A stretch of DNA of 64,000 bases from Enterococcus haemoperoxidus ATCC BAA-382 (GTDB lineage Bacteria; Bacillota; Bacilli; Lactobacillales; Enterococcaceae). A program made the position numbers and the translations under genes. The stretch spans positions 806,001 through 870,000 of the forward strand of contig NZ_KE136480.1 of NCBI RefSeq assembly GCF_000407165.1, read 5' to 3'. This document shows positions 36,096-52,247 of the stretch, one piece after another. Positions within the stretch are counted from its first letter, which is position 1. Each line of letters starts with the position of its first letter. Under the pieces are notes generated by a model. The model saw nothing but the letters and a program-made list of their open reading frames with translations, made no database searches and was not told where the DNA came from.

Positions 36096-36195
36096 GGAAA
36101 AATTTGCTAAAAACTGTTTTTCTCCCTAAAAAATGTGTTAGAATACTTTTTAGGTAAAGACTGCCCCGTTGGCCACGGGCGAGGAGGACGCAAAA

Positions 36196-36879
36196 ATGGA
36201 ATCAGAAGTACTTCGAGATATTGTTTCAGAAAATCGTGAACTTGAACAAAAATTGACAAAGAGAAACGAACAGTACATCTTTGACTTAAAAAAATCATTG
36301 GTTGCTGCTAATCTTTCAGAAGAAGCACAGACACTTGCTTTGCACGAAATTCTACCTCATTTAGTAGAAGGTCAAAAAAGTGGGAAAACTGCCCGTCAGC
36401 TTTTCGGAACAGTGGCTGAACGTACGGAGTCTATCTTAAATAAACCGGAAGAACTTCCAGAATCAACACCGATCTTGATGTGGTTAGATAATACATTGTT
36501 ATTATTCGGTGTAATGACGATTATGTTTTCAGTTATGATGATGTGGTCCAAAGGAAAATCACAACCATTGGGATTATTGACATTAGTATTAGCGTCAATG
36601 GCTGGTGGATATGCATTCTATCTAATGTATAAATACGTATATCAATATGATCGACCTGGCGTGGACAAATCTAAACGCCCGGGTTGGATCAAAACAGGAT
36701 TCATTTTAGTTGGTGCTATGCTTTTATGGCTAGTTGTATTTACGGGCTCAGCAATGTTACCAGCTGTTATTAACCCAGTTTTAGATCCAGTTGTAGTTAT
36801 CATTATTGGTGGGATTGCGTTAGGTACTCGTTATTTGTTAAAGAAAAAGTATAATATGCGTAGTAGCTTGGCACGTTAA
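36196..36879 (+). CDS. DUF1129 family membrane protein
   Basis: A 227-residue protein. A helical cytoplasmic N-terminus (about 1-90) is followed by four to five membrane segments. DUF1129 proteins follow ychF in enterococci and other lactic acid bacteria, with unknown function. The ATG at 36196 behind GAGGAGGA is chosen over an in-frame ATG at 36169. Upstream, an extended -10 TGTTAGAAT (36136-36144) and a small GC-rich hairpin CCCGT/ACGGG immediately before the SD form a short leader that could limit ribosome access. Confidence 0.85.
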   Translation: MESEVLRDIVSENRELEQKLTKRNEQYIFDLKKSLVAANLSEEAQTLALHEILPHLVEGQKSGKTARQLFGTVAERTESILNKPEELPESTPILMWLDNTLLLFGVMTIMFSVMMMWSKGKSQPLGLLTLVLASMAGGYAFYLMYKYVYQYDRPGVDKSKRPGWIKTGFILVGAMLLWLVVFTGSAMLPAVINPVLDPVVVIIIGGIALGTRYLLKKKYNMRSSLAR

Positions 36880-36883
36880 AGAA

Positions 36884-36947
36884 TAAAAAAGAGAAAAGTC
36901 TTGGACAAAACTAAACGTCGTTTTGTCCAAGACTTTTCTCTTTTTTA
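36884..36947. terminator. Long perfect terminator after DUF1129
   Basis: Perfect 28-bp stem with an 8-base loop; left arm begins TAAAAAAGAGAAAAG and ends GGACAAAAC. It shares the A/T ends and the CAAAACTAAAC apex with the parB terminator. Confidence 0.93.
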
Positions 36948-37086
36948 GCTAAGTATTAAATTATGGCTAAATTTATTCATAGTTTTAATCTGAAAGAGTT
37001 CATGTTTGAAAGAAAAGCGTTGGCACGATACCATAGAGAATAAGAATGAAAGTTTCAATCAATTTTCATTATGAAGAGGTGGCTCA

Positions 37087-38763
37087 ATGAAAACATGGAT
37101 CAATCAACATAGTCGATTACTAATTTTTTTAAGTTTTTTTATATTAAGTGTACTGTCTTTATATATTGTTTATCTTCAAAATAATCATATCATGATAGGT
37201 GACGATTACCATTTTCATCAAAATAGGATCGAAGGATTGGCTTTATCTTTACGTCATGGCCTATTATTGCCAAAAGTAAGTTACTTTTTTATTGGTGGAT
37301 ATGGGTATGCCTCTAGTTTGTTCTATCCAGATTTTTATCTATACTTTCCAGCAATTTTGCGCGTTTTTGGTTTTTCGCTTGCAACCAGTTTTATTATCTT
37401 TGCTATTGGGATAAATTTAGGTACATTTATTTTAACCTATATATCAGGAAAGTACATGGGTTTATCCGAAATGAAAAGTTACTTGTTTTCATTATTATAT
37501 ACGCTATCGATTTACCGTCTGCAGGATTTTTTTAATCGTCAGGCTATTGGTGAGCTCTTGGCAATGAGCTTTTTTCCATTAGTTTTAGCAAGTCTCTATT
37601 TATTGAAACATGGTAAAGAGAAAAAATGGTTACTGTTGACCGTTGCGATGACAGGAATTGGCTTAGCACATTTTATTTCGATAGAAATTATCAGCATTTT
37701 TATCGGCATGTATATTCTTTTAAATCTGAGGAGCTTTTTAAAAAAAGAGGTAATCTTTGCGATTCTAAAAGCCGCTGGGGTGACTATTTTATTACTCGCT
37801 TTTTATTTAGTACCAGTTTTTGAACAGATGAAGCATACGACTTTTCAAGTTACATCCAACCCGCTAACGTTGATTTCAGATAGAAGTTATTCTTTTAGCG
37901 AATTGTTGGCAAATAGTTTTAAAAATACAGTTTTTCATGCGTCATCTGCGAATATTGGAATTATTTTATTGGCGGGGTTGATTATATATGGAGTAATGCT
38001 ATTCAAACGAGACGCACAACATCGGGACTTAATCATTTTAGCGCTGTTTTTTATGATTATAGTGACAGATCTTTTTCCATGGCACTTTTTTGATCAAACA
38101 CCACTAAATACGATTCAATTTCCATGGCGTTTTTTATCGATCGTGACCTTGTTGTTGGCGTATCTCATCGCAAATGATGACATCGGATTATTCAAAAAAA
38201 TTCCAAGTAGCCAAATAATTCTAATTATGGTTATTTTAATTGGTGTCGGGTTGTATGAGAAGGAAAGTATTGATACCGAAGGAAAACGAATCTTATCACA
38301 CCACTCATATGATCAAACAAATAGCTATTATATTGGTGCAGGACATGAGTATTTACCAAAAGAAGTTGATTATTCTACTATTAAAAAGAATAAAAAACGT
38401 AAAGTACTTTATGACTCAGACCAAATAAACATATCGAATACCGAAATGAACTTTGATTCAGTGGCTTTTGACTATCATACAAAGGGTACACAAGAAACGA
38501 TGGTTACGATTCCGTTTATCTATTATTATGGTTATCAGGCTAAAATAGTAAGTAATGGAAACGTCAAAACAATACCAGCATCATTAAATAAAGAAAATGG
38601 ATTAGTTGCTATTCGTTTAGCTGAAAAAGGTCGGGTATCTATTTTTTACCAAACAACTTGGGCGCAAAAAATTTCATTAAGCTTATCGATCATCACCCTC
38701 TTAATTTGTATAATTTGGAAATCTAGACCTTGGACTTCAACTGAGCTGAACTTAAAGAAATAA
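37087..38763 (+). CDS. Polytopic membrane protein, YfhO/PTPS-related GT-C-like
   Basis: A 558-residue membrane protein with about 11-13 transmembrane segments. The first extracellular loop has GDDYHFHQNRIEGLA, resembling the acidic DxD-type loop of GT-C glycosyltransferases and of the 6-pyruvoyl-tetrahydropterin synthase-related membrane family. A large extracytoplasmic region near the C-terminus (about 400-525) precedes a last membrane helix. It probably transfers a sugar from a lipid carrier to a wall polymer or glycolipid. This is inference, and the donor and acceptor are unknown. Monocistronic, SD GAAGAGGTGG. Confidence 0.75.
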   Translation: MKTWINQHSRLLIFLSFFILSVLSLYIVYLQNNHIMIGDDYHFHQNRIEGLALSLRHGLLLPKVSYFFIGGYGYASSLFYPDFYLYFPAILRVFGFSLATSFIIFAIGINLGTFILTYISGKYMGLSEMKSYLFSLLYTLSIYRLQDFFNRQAIGELLAMSFFPLVLASLYLLKHGKEKKWLLLTVAMTGIGLAHFISIEIISIFIGMYILLNLRSFLKKEVIFAILKAAGVTILLLAFYLVPVFEQMKHTTFQVTSNPLTLISDRSYSFSELLANSFKNTVFHASSANIGIILLAGLIIYGVMLFKRDAQHRDLIILALFFMIIVTDLFPWHFFDQTPLNTIQFPWRFLSIVTLLLAYLIANDDIGLFKKIPSSQIILIMVILIGVGLYEKESIDTEGKRILSHHSYDQTNSYYIGAGHEYLPKEVDYSTIKKNKKRKVLYDSDQINISNTEMNFDSVAFDYHTKGTQETMVTIPFIYYYGYQAKIVSNGNVKTIPASLNKENGLVAIRLAEKGRVSIFYQTTWAQKISLSLSIITLLICIIWKSRPWTSTELNLKK

Positions 38764-38857
38764 CTATAGTTATTCTTTTAATTGGATAACAAAAAAATGA
38801 GAGAAAACTCATGTTTAGAGAAAGTGTAAGAAATTTTCTCTAAACAGGGAAATGCGG

Positions 38858-38886
38858 TTGACTTACCTTTTATTATCTGTTATTTT
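38858..38886 (+). promoter_or_regulatory. guaB promoter
   Basis: TTGACT, a 17-bp spacer and TATTTT, 36 bases before guaB. A stem GTTTAGAGAAA / TTTCTCTAAAC (38813-38845) just upstream has no U tract; it may end the preceding transcript. Confidence 0.65.
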
Positions 38887-38918
38887 CTTATATAAAATTA
38901 AATAGAGGAGTGGTCTGA

Positions 38919-40404
<1,486 letters not shown>

Positions 40405-40406
<2 letters not shown>

Positions 40407-40446
40407 AAAAACTACCAATGTCATAATCGACATTGGTAGTTTTTTT
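40405..40446. terminator. Bidirectional terminator between guaB and the deacetylase gene
   Basis: Perfect stem ACTACCAATGTC / GACATTGGTAGT extended by A6/T6, with the 6-base loop ATAATC. It overlaps the guaB stop and abuts the convergent deacetylase stop. Confidence 0.9.
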
Positions 40447-40447
40447 G

Positions 40448-41941
40448 TTATTGGACAGGCCGTTCATCTTTAGAACCATAATACATATGAAGCGGCTTAG
40501 CTTTTTTTCCTAGTAATTCTTTAGAAGGTAAAATCTCGTAGCCTTCTCCACGCAAATGATCAATCACAGTTGCTACAGCGTCCACTGTTTCAGGATGGAT
40601 GTCATGCATCAACACAATTGTGTCATTGTAGGCTGTATCATCGATACGTTTGATAATCGCTTGAGCATTATGACTTTGCCAATCTTGAGAGTCTACAGAC
40701 CATTGAATAATCGGCTTACCAATGATTGCTGCTACATCTTTATTAACAGCACCATAAGGCGGTCTAAAATCAGTTGGTAGCTTGCCAATTGCGTGATAGA
40801 TGGCTTTGTCTGTTTTTTGGACTTCATCTTTCACTCTTTGGGCATCGAGGCCAGTCAATTGTGGATGTGAGTAGGAATGGCTAGCTACCTCATGGCCTTC
40901 CTGGGCTACTCGTTGTACAAGTGATTCATGTTTTACCACATTTTGTCCTAACATAAAGAATGTAGCTTTGACACCTTTTTCTTTTAGAATATCTAGAAGG
41001 CGAGGTGTGGTTTCAGGATTTGGGCCATCATCAAACGTAAGTGAAATATATTTTTTGTTTGGATCTAAAGGTGCGGGTAATACGTCTTTAATAAAAGATG
41101 CATCTACAAATTCTGGGTTTACGTAACCAGCAATGTCTTTATAAGGTAATGTGATTTCATTTTTACCAGTCGAATTGTCAGGTAGGTTTAAGCTGATTTT
41201 ATCAGAATAGTAAGTGAAAGTAGTCTTATCTAATGAGAGATTTGGCATATTGAGTACCGCATCAATGATAGCATTACCATCAGAGCTTTCATCTAGCAAT
41301 TTTTGTTGAACAACTTGTTGGACAGCTAGAATATTTGCTTCACTTAAGAAAATATCTTGTAGCGTCAATGGCTGTTTCGTTTTTTTGTTGACGTAAGCTG
41401 TATTTTTACCCACTTCGGTTTTTTCAGACCAGTCTTCTTTTTCTTGATCCCATGTATAGGTGTCGACAGCGGGTAAATAGCCTATCACTTGTTCATTGAT
41501 TTTATCTGCTTTTACGCGCCCAATAATTTTTATGGGGGTTTCTTTAGAACTATTTTTTTTAGTAGCTTCTATTAAAGCCGTTAATTCTGTTTTTATTTCT
41601 GGTAATTGAGGGATAATGTCTGTAGCAACGGGTTCATAGATTAATGTTTGGATATTACCATCTATTTTTTCTTGTTCAGAACTTTCGAGAACCTCTTGTT
41701 TTTGAGCTTTTCGGATTTTTTCTAATAAGGCGGTTTCTTTTTCTTCATACTGGTTATCTTCTTCAACTTCATTTACCTCATCGTGTTTGTGTTGCACGGC
41801 ATAAGTTGCATAAACACCACCGCAGATTAAAATAAAAGAAACACCAAGTATAGATGCAAAAGCTATTTTTTTTGTGAAAATGTGTTTCTTTTTTTCGCGC
41901 CGGCTATTTCGAGTACTTCGTGGGTGATTTTTTCTGTCCAT
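40448..41941 (-). CDS. Membrane-anchored polysaccharide deacetylase (PgdA/PdaC-like)
   Basis: A 497-residue protein with a basic cytoplasmic N-terminus, one membrane anchor (about 25-48), an acidic coiled linker, a DUF3298/DUF4163-like domain (about 100-280) and a NodB deacetylase domain (about 295-480). NodB motifs: TFDDGPNPE (metal and catalytic Asp), HSYSHP (metal His pair), RPPYG, VDSQDW and MHDIHP. It probably removes acetyl groups from peptidoglycan GlcNAc or MurNAc, giving lysozyme resistance as PgdA does in streptococci. It lies next to serS and the cell-wall stress regulators CroRS, which fits a wall role. Confidence 0.9.
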   Translation of the reverse strand: MDRKNHPRSTRNSRREKKKHIFTKKIAFASILGVSFILICGGVYATYAVQHKHDEVNEVEEDNQYEEKETALLEKIRKAQKQEVLESSEQEKIDGNIQTLIYEPVATDIIPQLPEIKTELTALIEATKKNSSKETPIKIIGRVKADKINEQVIGYLPAVDTYTWDQEKEDWSEKTEVGKNTAYVNKKTKQPLTLQDIFLSEANILAVQQVVQQKLLDESSDGNAIIDAVLNMPNLSLDKTTFTYYSDKISLNLPDNSTGKNEITLPYKDIAGYVNPEFVDASFIKDVLPAPLDPNKKYISLTFDDGPNPETTPRLLDILKEKGVKATFFMLGQNVVKHESLVQRVAQEGHEVASHSYSHPQLTGLDAQRVKDEVQKTDKAIYHAIGKLPTDFRPPYGAVNKDVAAIIGKPIIQWSVDSQDWQSHNAQAIIKRIDDTAYNDTIVLMHDIHPETVDAVATVIDHLRGEGYEILPSKELLGKKAKPLHMYYGSKDERPVQ

Positions 41942-42051
41942 AACGTTTAATCCTTCTAATTTATAAATTTGACTGCTTATAGTAACTCAAATGTATCATG
42001 CTTGATTTATACTTTCAACAAACATAAGGTTAAATTAGCGATTCTTTTCAT

Positions 42052-43640
<1,589 letters not shown>

Positions 43641-43668
43641 CTTTTGTTTAGATGTCAACCTCAGTATA

Positions 43669-44820
43669 TCAATTTCTTTTTAAAGGTAAATGAATAATAA
43701 ACGATGTCCAACGATTATCCGAAGTCGCATAGATATAGCCGCCATGCAGAGCTATAATGCTTTGTGCGATTGCTAAACCAAGACCTGTCCCGCCCGTTTC
43801 TTGTGAGCGAGACTCTTCGACACGATAGAAACGATCGAATAATTGATCAAGAGATTTCTTAGGAATCGGGGGGCCATCATTTCTAACGGCGATTACAGCC
43901 TCGGTTCCAACTTTTTCAACATCTATAACAATGTTTTTACCACCTTTACCATATTTAAGTGCATTTGATAGTAAATTATTGAAGACACGAACTAATTTTT
44001 CAGTATCTCCATCCATTTTTATTGATGTAGGGTTAGCGTTGACTTGAATGGTCATATTATTTTTATCAGCTTCTAGTTCGAAATCAGCGGCAAGCTGTTC
44101 AACCAGTTGAGTCATATCAAAGTTGATCGTATTAATAGGGACAGAAGGTTGGCGAACTTTCGTATATTCAAAGAGATCATCAACAAGTAATTTCATCTGT
44201 TTTGCTTTTACATAAGCTGTATGGGTATATTTCAACAAATCTTCTTCATTGTGAAATTGCCGATCTTCGATCAAACCTAAATATCCTATAATAGAAGTTA
44301 AAGGTGTTCTAATATCATGACTCACATTTGTGATAAGCTCATCTTTTGATTTTTCAATTTTACGTTCGTCTTCAATAGCTGCAACGGTGCTATCAACCAA
44401 ACCGTTGATGCTAGTAACAACTTTTGCTAAATCACCGCTCAGCTCAAAAGGAATACGGTGGTCGTAATTACCATCAGCGATATAGTGCAGCTCACTGATA
44501 ATATGCCGCAACTGCATTTGACGATAACGACGAATCAAACGCCAATACAATACAGCGACGTCTACTATAAAAAAGATTGGAATAACAAATTTACTCAAAC
44601 TCCAAAATAAATCTGTATTTAGCTCGGTTGCAAAAGCACCTTTAGTTGCCCAGATGATGCCTTGTAATGTTTGGTTACCACTAAGAATAACTGTAATTGA
44701 AACATTTAATAGAAGTAACAGGATGATCGTGACGATTCCTTCAGCAAGTAATTCGCTAATTTCCTTTGATGTTAGGGTGATTCTTTTTTGTTTTTCGATT
44801 TTCTTTTGTCTAACGAGCAT
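43669..44820 (-). CDS. croS: Sensor histidine kinase, CroS-like
   Basis: A 383-residue kinase with two N-terminal membrane segments (about 28-55 and 80-103), a HAMP-like region, the H-box NVSHDIRTPLTSIIG (about 160-175), and N, G1 (RVFNNLLSNALKYG), F and G2 (TGGTGLGLAI) boxes. The start ATG overlaps the regulator's stop (ATGCTCGTTAG); a TTG 15 bases earlier is less likely. In E. faecalis the CroRS pair sits near serS and underlies intrinsic cephalosporin resistance and wall-stress sensing. The name here rests on gene order and sequence memory, not a search. Confidence 0.78.
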   Translation of the reverse strand: MLVRQKKIEKQKRITLTSKEISELLAEGIVTIILLLLLNVSITVILSGNQTLQGIIWATKGAFATELNTDLFWSLSKFVIPIFFIVDVAVLYWRLIRRYRQMQLRHIISELHYIADGNYDHRIPFELSGDLAKVVTSINGLVDSTVAAIEDERKIEKSKDELITNVSHDIRTPLTSIIGYLGLIEDRQFHNEEDLLKYTHTAYVKAKQMKLLVDDLFEYTKVRQPSVPINTINFDMTQLVEQLAADFELEADKNNMTIQVNANPTSIKMDGDTEKLVRVFNNLLSNALKYGKGGKNIVIDVEKVGTEAVIAVRNDGPPIPKKSLDQLFDRFYRVEESRSQETGGTGLGLAIAQSIIALHGGYIYATSDNRWTSFIIHLPLKRN

Positions 44821-45499
44821 CGATCTTATATCCAACTCCCCAAACTGTTTGAATGACTTTTTCTCCGCCAGTTGCTTCTTCTATCTTATCTCTCAAGTGA
44901 CTTACATGAACCATAACCGTTTTTGCAGAAACAATGCTTTCTTGCTGCCATACACGTTCAAAAATTTCATCAGCACTAAAAACACGATTAGGGTGGCTAG
45001 CTAATAGATACAAAATACCAAACTCTAAAGCAGTTAATTGAATTTCTTTTCCTTCAACTGTTTTTACTTCGTGGGAATCTTTGTTGATGATTAATGATCC
45101 TATTTCGAGTACATCAGGTTCATCTGCTTTCAGTTGCATTTGACTACGTCTTAAAATAGATTTAACTCGAGCCATAACTTCTAATGGATTGAATGGTTTT
45201 GTAACATAATCATCAGCTCCAGCTACCAAACCTTTTATTTTATCCATATCAGTTGTTTTAGCAGTCAACATAATAATAGGAATTTGAGATTCCTTACGCA
45301 ATTCTTTCACTACTTGCATACCGTCCATGATTGGCATCATGATATCTAAGATAAGTAAATCAATATCTGAAATTGTTCGAATCTTGGACAATGCCTCTTT
45401 TCCATCGTAAGCTTTAACCACCTCATACCCCTCATTGTGAATATAAATGCTCAGTAGTTCTACAATCTCTTTATCATCATCAGCAACTAAAATTTTCAT
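44810..45499 (-). CDS. croR: Response regulator, CroR-like (OmpR/VanR type)
   Basis: A 229-residue regulator. The receiver domain has the acidic pair DDD (residues 7-9), phospho-acceptor Asp in LLILDIMMP (about 53), Thr in MLTAKT and Lys in VTKPF. The winged-helix domain (about 130-228) ends VWGVGYKIDAR. The open frame runs back to 45613, but the ATG at 45499 gives the canonical MKILVADDD start with GGAGG 11 bases upstream. Cotranscribed with the kinase. Confidence 0.82.
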   Translation of the reverse strand: MKILVADDDKEIVELLSIYIHNEGYEVVKAYDGKEALSKIRTISDIDLLILDIMMPIMDGMQVVKELRKESQIPIIMLTAKTTDMDKIKGLVAGADDYVTKPFNPLEVMARVKSILRRSQMQLKADEPDVLEIGSLIINKDSHEVKTVEGKEIQLTALEFGILYLLASHPNRVFSADEIFERVWQQESIVSAKTVMVHVSHLRDKIEEATGGEKVIQTVWGVGYKIDAR

Positions 45500-45728
45500 A
45501 TCATTCATTTCCTCCATATATATAGTAGAATTCTTCTTCTTCATTCTAACAAAAAAATAGAAAAATTGACAAAAACAAAGAGAAGTTACGGTAAATTTAG
45601 AATATGTTACCAAAAATTAAGAAATAGGGGGAAAAGAGCTGGTTTTTTGCTCAAAAACGAACAATAAAGAACAAAAGTAATAAAACAATCGGTAACGAAA
45701 AAAAGTTTAAAAAAAGTGCAAATTTTAG

Positions 45729-46099
45729 TTGACCTGAGCCCGTAAACTTGGTATATTATATCTTGTCGCAAGGCACTGATGTAACACGCCAAACGATCAC
45801 ATAACATAACAAACCAAGTTTGAAAAAAACTTTGGGAATCAGCGAGAAAGTTGTTGACAAACGACGGACGACCTGATAAACTAGTGAAGTTGTCGCAGAA
45901 ACGAGTGACAATCAACTAAAATAGAATAACAATTCAAGTTTGAAAAAACTTGAAAAATCAGCGAGAAAGTTGTTGACAAACAACGAGTAACCTGATAAAC
46001 TAATGAAGTTGTCACGAAACATTCGATAACACCAAGCAGAAAAAAACTTTGAAACTTTTTTAAAAAAGTGTTGACATCGAATCGAAGATTTGATATGAT
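45729..46099 (+). promoter_or_regulatory. Tandem rRNA operon promoters (four)
   Basis: Four -35/-10 pairs, all with exactly 17-bp spacers: TTGACC-TATATT (45729/45752), TTGACA-TAAACT (45854/45877), TTGACA-TAAACT (45973/45996) and TTGACA-TATGAT (46071/46094). The middle two sit in a direct repeat of about 119 bp (CAAGTTTGAAAAAACTT, AGCGAGAAAGTTGTTGACAAAC). The 45500-46272 gap holds nothing else. Confidence 0.85.
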
Positions 46100-46130
46100 A
46101 TAAAAGTTGCTGCGAGGTAACACAGTAGAC

Positions 46131-46149
46131 CTTTGAAAACTGAACAAAG
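46131..46149 (+). other. 16S precursor processing stem, left arm
   Basis: CTTTGAAAACTGAACAAAG pairs with CTTTGTTCAGTTTTGAG at 47871-47887 after the 16S gene, bringing both ends of pre-16S together for RNase III. Confidence 0.7.
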
Positions 46150-46272
46150 TAAGACGAACCAAATGTGTAGGTTGTTTTTACAACGGTAAAAACAAACAAC
46201 AATTTTTAACAAAGCGAAGCAATATGCTAGCAAACAAATGAGCTTAACAATTTTCGGATTGTGTTCAACTTT

Positions 46273-47839
<1,567 letters not shown>

Positions 47840-47963
47840 AATATTACGGAAACTTACACATTCGTCGACACTTTGTTCAGTTTTGAGAGGTTTACTCTTA
47901 TAAGTGAAAAGTAATCATTTGATTCTCTTTCTTATTTATATGATTCTCTCAAACGAATTGTTC

Positions 47964-47987
47964 ATTGAAAACTGGATATTGAAGTAA
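47964..47987 (+). other. 23S precursor processing stem in a tRNA-free spacer
   Basis: The 16S-23S spacer (47835-48120) contains no tRNA-Ala or tRNA-Ile gene. TTGAAAACTGGATATTGAAGTAA here pairs, with small interruptions, with the sequence TTACTTCAATCCAGTTTTGAG at 51073-51093 beyond the 23S 3' end. Confidence 0.65.
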
Positions 47988-48120
47988 AAAAGTAATCAAA
48001 ACAAACCGAGAACACCGCGTTGAATGAGTTTTTTAATTAAAATAGTTCGAAGCTTATTTTATTGGTCACGCCTCTATCGCTAGAGAAACGAACCAAACAA
48101 AACCGATCGTAAGATCGTAA

Positions 48121-51032
<2,912 letters not shown>

Positions 51033-51128
51033 AGAAACGAAATAAAAAAGTTTTTCGGACTGTTTGATCACATTACTTCAATCCAGTTTTGAGTGAATAA
51101 TCACTCAATTGAATAGCAACAACACCCA

Positions 51129-51245
51129 GTGTGGTGGCGATAGCGAGAAGGATACACCTGTTCCCATGCCGAACACAGAAGTTAAGCTTCTTAGCGCCGA
51201 TTGTAGTGAAGGGTTTCCCTTTGTGAGAGTAGGACGTCGCCACGC
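51129..51245 (+). rRNA. rrf: 5S ribosomal RNA
   Basis: 117 bases, beginning TGTGGTGGCGATAGCGAGAA and ending CGTCGCCACGC; the ends pair and the CCGAACACAGAAGTTAAGC core is present. Confidence 0.96.
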
Positions 51246-51259
51246 TAAAGTGTTGTCTT

Positions 51260-51332
51260 GGAGGTTTAGCTCAGCTGGGAGAGCACCTGCCTTACAAGCA
51301 GGGGGTCGGCGGTTCGATCCCGTCAACCTCCA
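51260..51332 (+). tRNA. tRNA-Val (UAC)
   Basis: Cloverleaf with acceptor GGAGGTT/AACCTCC, discriminator A, T-loop GGTTCGATCC and anticodon TAC. CCA is not encoded. Confidence 0.97.
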
Positions 51333-51338
51333 TTTTTT

Positions 51339-51411
51339 GAGCCGTTAGCTCAGTTGGTAGAGCATCTGACTTTTAATCAGAGGGTCGCAGGTTCGAGCCC
51401 TGCACGGCTCA
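51339..51411 (+). tRNA. tRNA-Lys (UUU)
   Basis: Acceptor GAGCCGT/ACGGCTC, anticodon loop CTTTTAA, T-loop GGTTCGAGCC. Six bases after tRNA-Val. Confidence 0.97.
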
Positions 51412-51423
51412 TAGGAATATTTT

Positions 51424-51505
51424 GCGGGTGTGGCGGAATTGGCAGACGCACTAGATTTAGGATCTAGCGCCTTACGGCGTGGGGGTTCAAGTCCCTTCAC
51501 CCGCA
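51424..51505 (+). tRNA. tRNA-Leu (UAG)
   Basis: 82 bases with a long variable arm; acceptor GCGGGTG/CACCCGC, anticodon loop TTTAGGA giving TAG. Confidence 0.96.
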
Positions 51506-51540
51506 TTTTTAGTCTCGTTTTATTACTAGGCGATTATAAC

Positions 51541-51613
51541 GCCGGCTTAGCTCAGTTGGTAGAGCATCTGATTTGTAATCAGAGGGTCGAGGGTTCAAAT
51601 CCTTTAGCCGGCA
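51541..51613 (+). tRNA. tRNA-Thr (UGU)
   Basis: Acceptor GCCGGCT/AGCCGGC, anticodon loop TTTGTAA giving TGT, T-loop GGTTCAAATCC. Confidence 0.96.
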
Positions 51614-51621
51614 TCCAGACT

Positions 51622-51693
51622 GCGGAAATAGCTCAGTGGTAGAGCACCACCTTGCCAAGGTGGGGGTCGCGGGTTCGAACCCCGTTTTCCGCT
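51622..51693 (+). tRNA. tRNA-Gly (GCC)
   Basis: Acceptor GCGGAAA/TTTCCGC with discriminator T, usual for glycine; anticodon loop TTGCCAA. Confidence 0.96.
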
Positions 51694-51707
51694 TAGCTTG
51701 TTCTTTC

Positions 51708-51793
51708 GCCGGGGTGGCGGAACTGGCAGACGCACAGGACTTAAAATCCTGCGGTGAGTGATCACCGTACCGGTTCGATTCCGGTCCTCGGCA
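51708..51793 (+). tRNA. tRNA-Leu (UAA)
   Basis: 86 bases, long variable arm, acceptor GCCGGGG/CCTCGGC with one G-U, anticodon loop CTTAAAA giving TAA. Confidence 0.96.
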
Positions 51794-51803
51794 TAGAAAT
51801 GTA

Positions 51804-51877
51804 GCACCCATAGCTCAACTGGATAGAGTGCTTGACTACGAATCAAGAGGTTAGGGGTTCGACTCCCTTTGGGTGCA
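51804..51877 (+). tRNA. tRNA-Arg (ACG)
   Basis: Acceptor GCACCCA/TGGGTGC, anticodon loop CTACGAA; A34 is expected to be edited to inosine to read CGN. Confidence 0.96.
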
Positions 51878-51889
51878 TAGTTGAAATTT

Positions 51890-51938
51890 TTGACTACGAT
51901 TTAGAAGGTAATGGGTCTTAGTTCCTTTTAAGTGATTA
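51890..51938 (+). pseudogene. Decayed 3' half of tRNA-Arg (ACG)
   Basis: Starting at TTGACTACGA, this stretch aligns without gaps to the anticodon-to-3' half of the tRNA-Arg just upstream: about 28 of the first 40 bases match, including the whole anticodon loop start. It has no 5' half and the T stem is broken. It looks like a tandem partial duplication that has decayed, lying between tRNA-Arg and tRNA-Pro. Confidence 0.75.
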
Positions 51939-51961
51939 GTCTTTTTTTATTATTATAGCTA

Positions 51962-52035
51962 CGGGAAGTAGCTCAGCTTGGTAGAGCACTTGGTTTGGGA
52001 CCAAGGGGTCGCAGGTTCGAATCCTGTCTTCCCGA
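51962..52035 (+). tRNA. tRNA-Pro (UGG)
   Basis: Acceptor CGGGAAG/CTTCCCG, anticodon loop TTTGGGA giving TGG. Last gene of the rRNA-tRNA operon. Confidence 0.96.
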
Positions 52036-52053
52036 TTTATTTAATTTTGTATA

Positions 52054-52080
52054 AACATCACTCATTTTTTGAGTGGTGTT
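52054..52080 (+). terminator. Terminator of the rRNA-tRNA operon
   Basis: Stem AACATCACTCA / TGAGTGGTGTT (one G-U), loop of T residues, followed by TTTTT. Confidence 0.88.
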
Positions 52081-52247
52081 TTTTTACTTTACGATAATTT
52101 AAAGAATTGGCTTGTTACGGCTGGTGTCTTTTAAATGATTTTATACATAAGAAATAGATTTACACATATATTGACTTTTCTAATATATCATTTGGTATAA
52201 TTAATTTACAGGAAATATTTTATAAGGAAAGATAACGGTGAGTAAAA

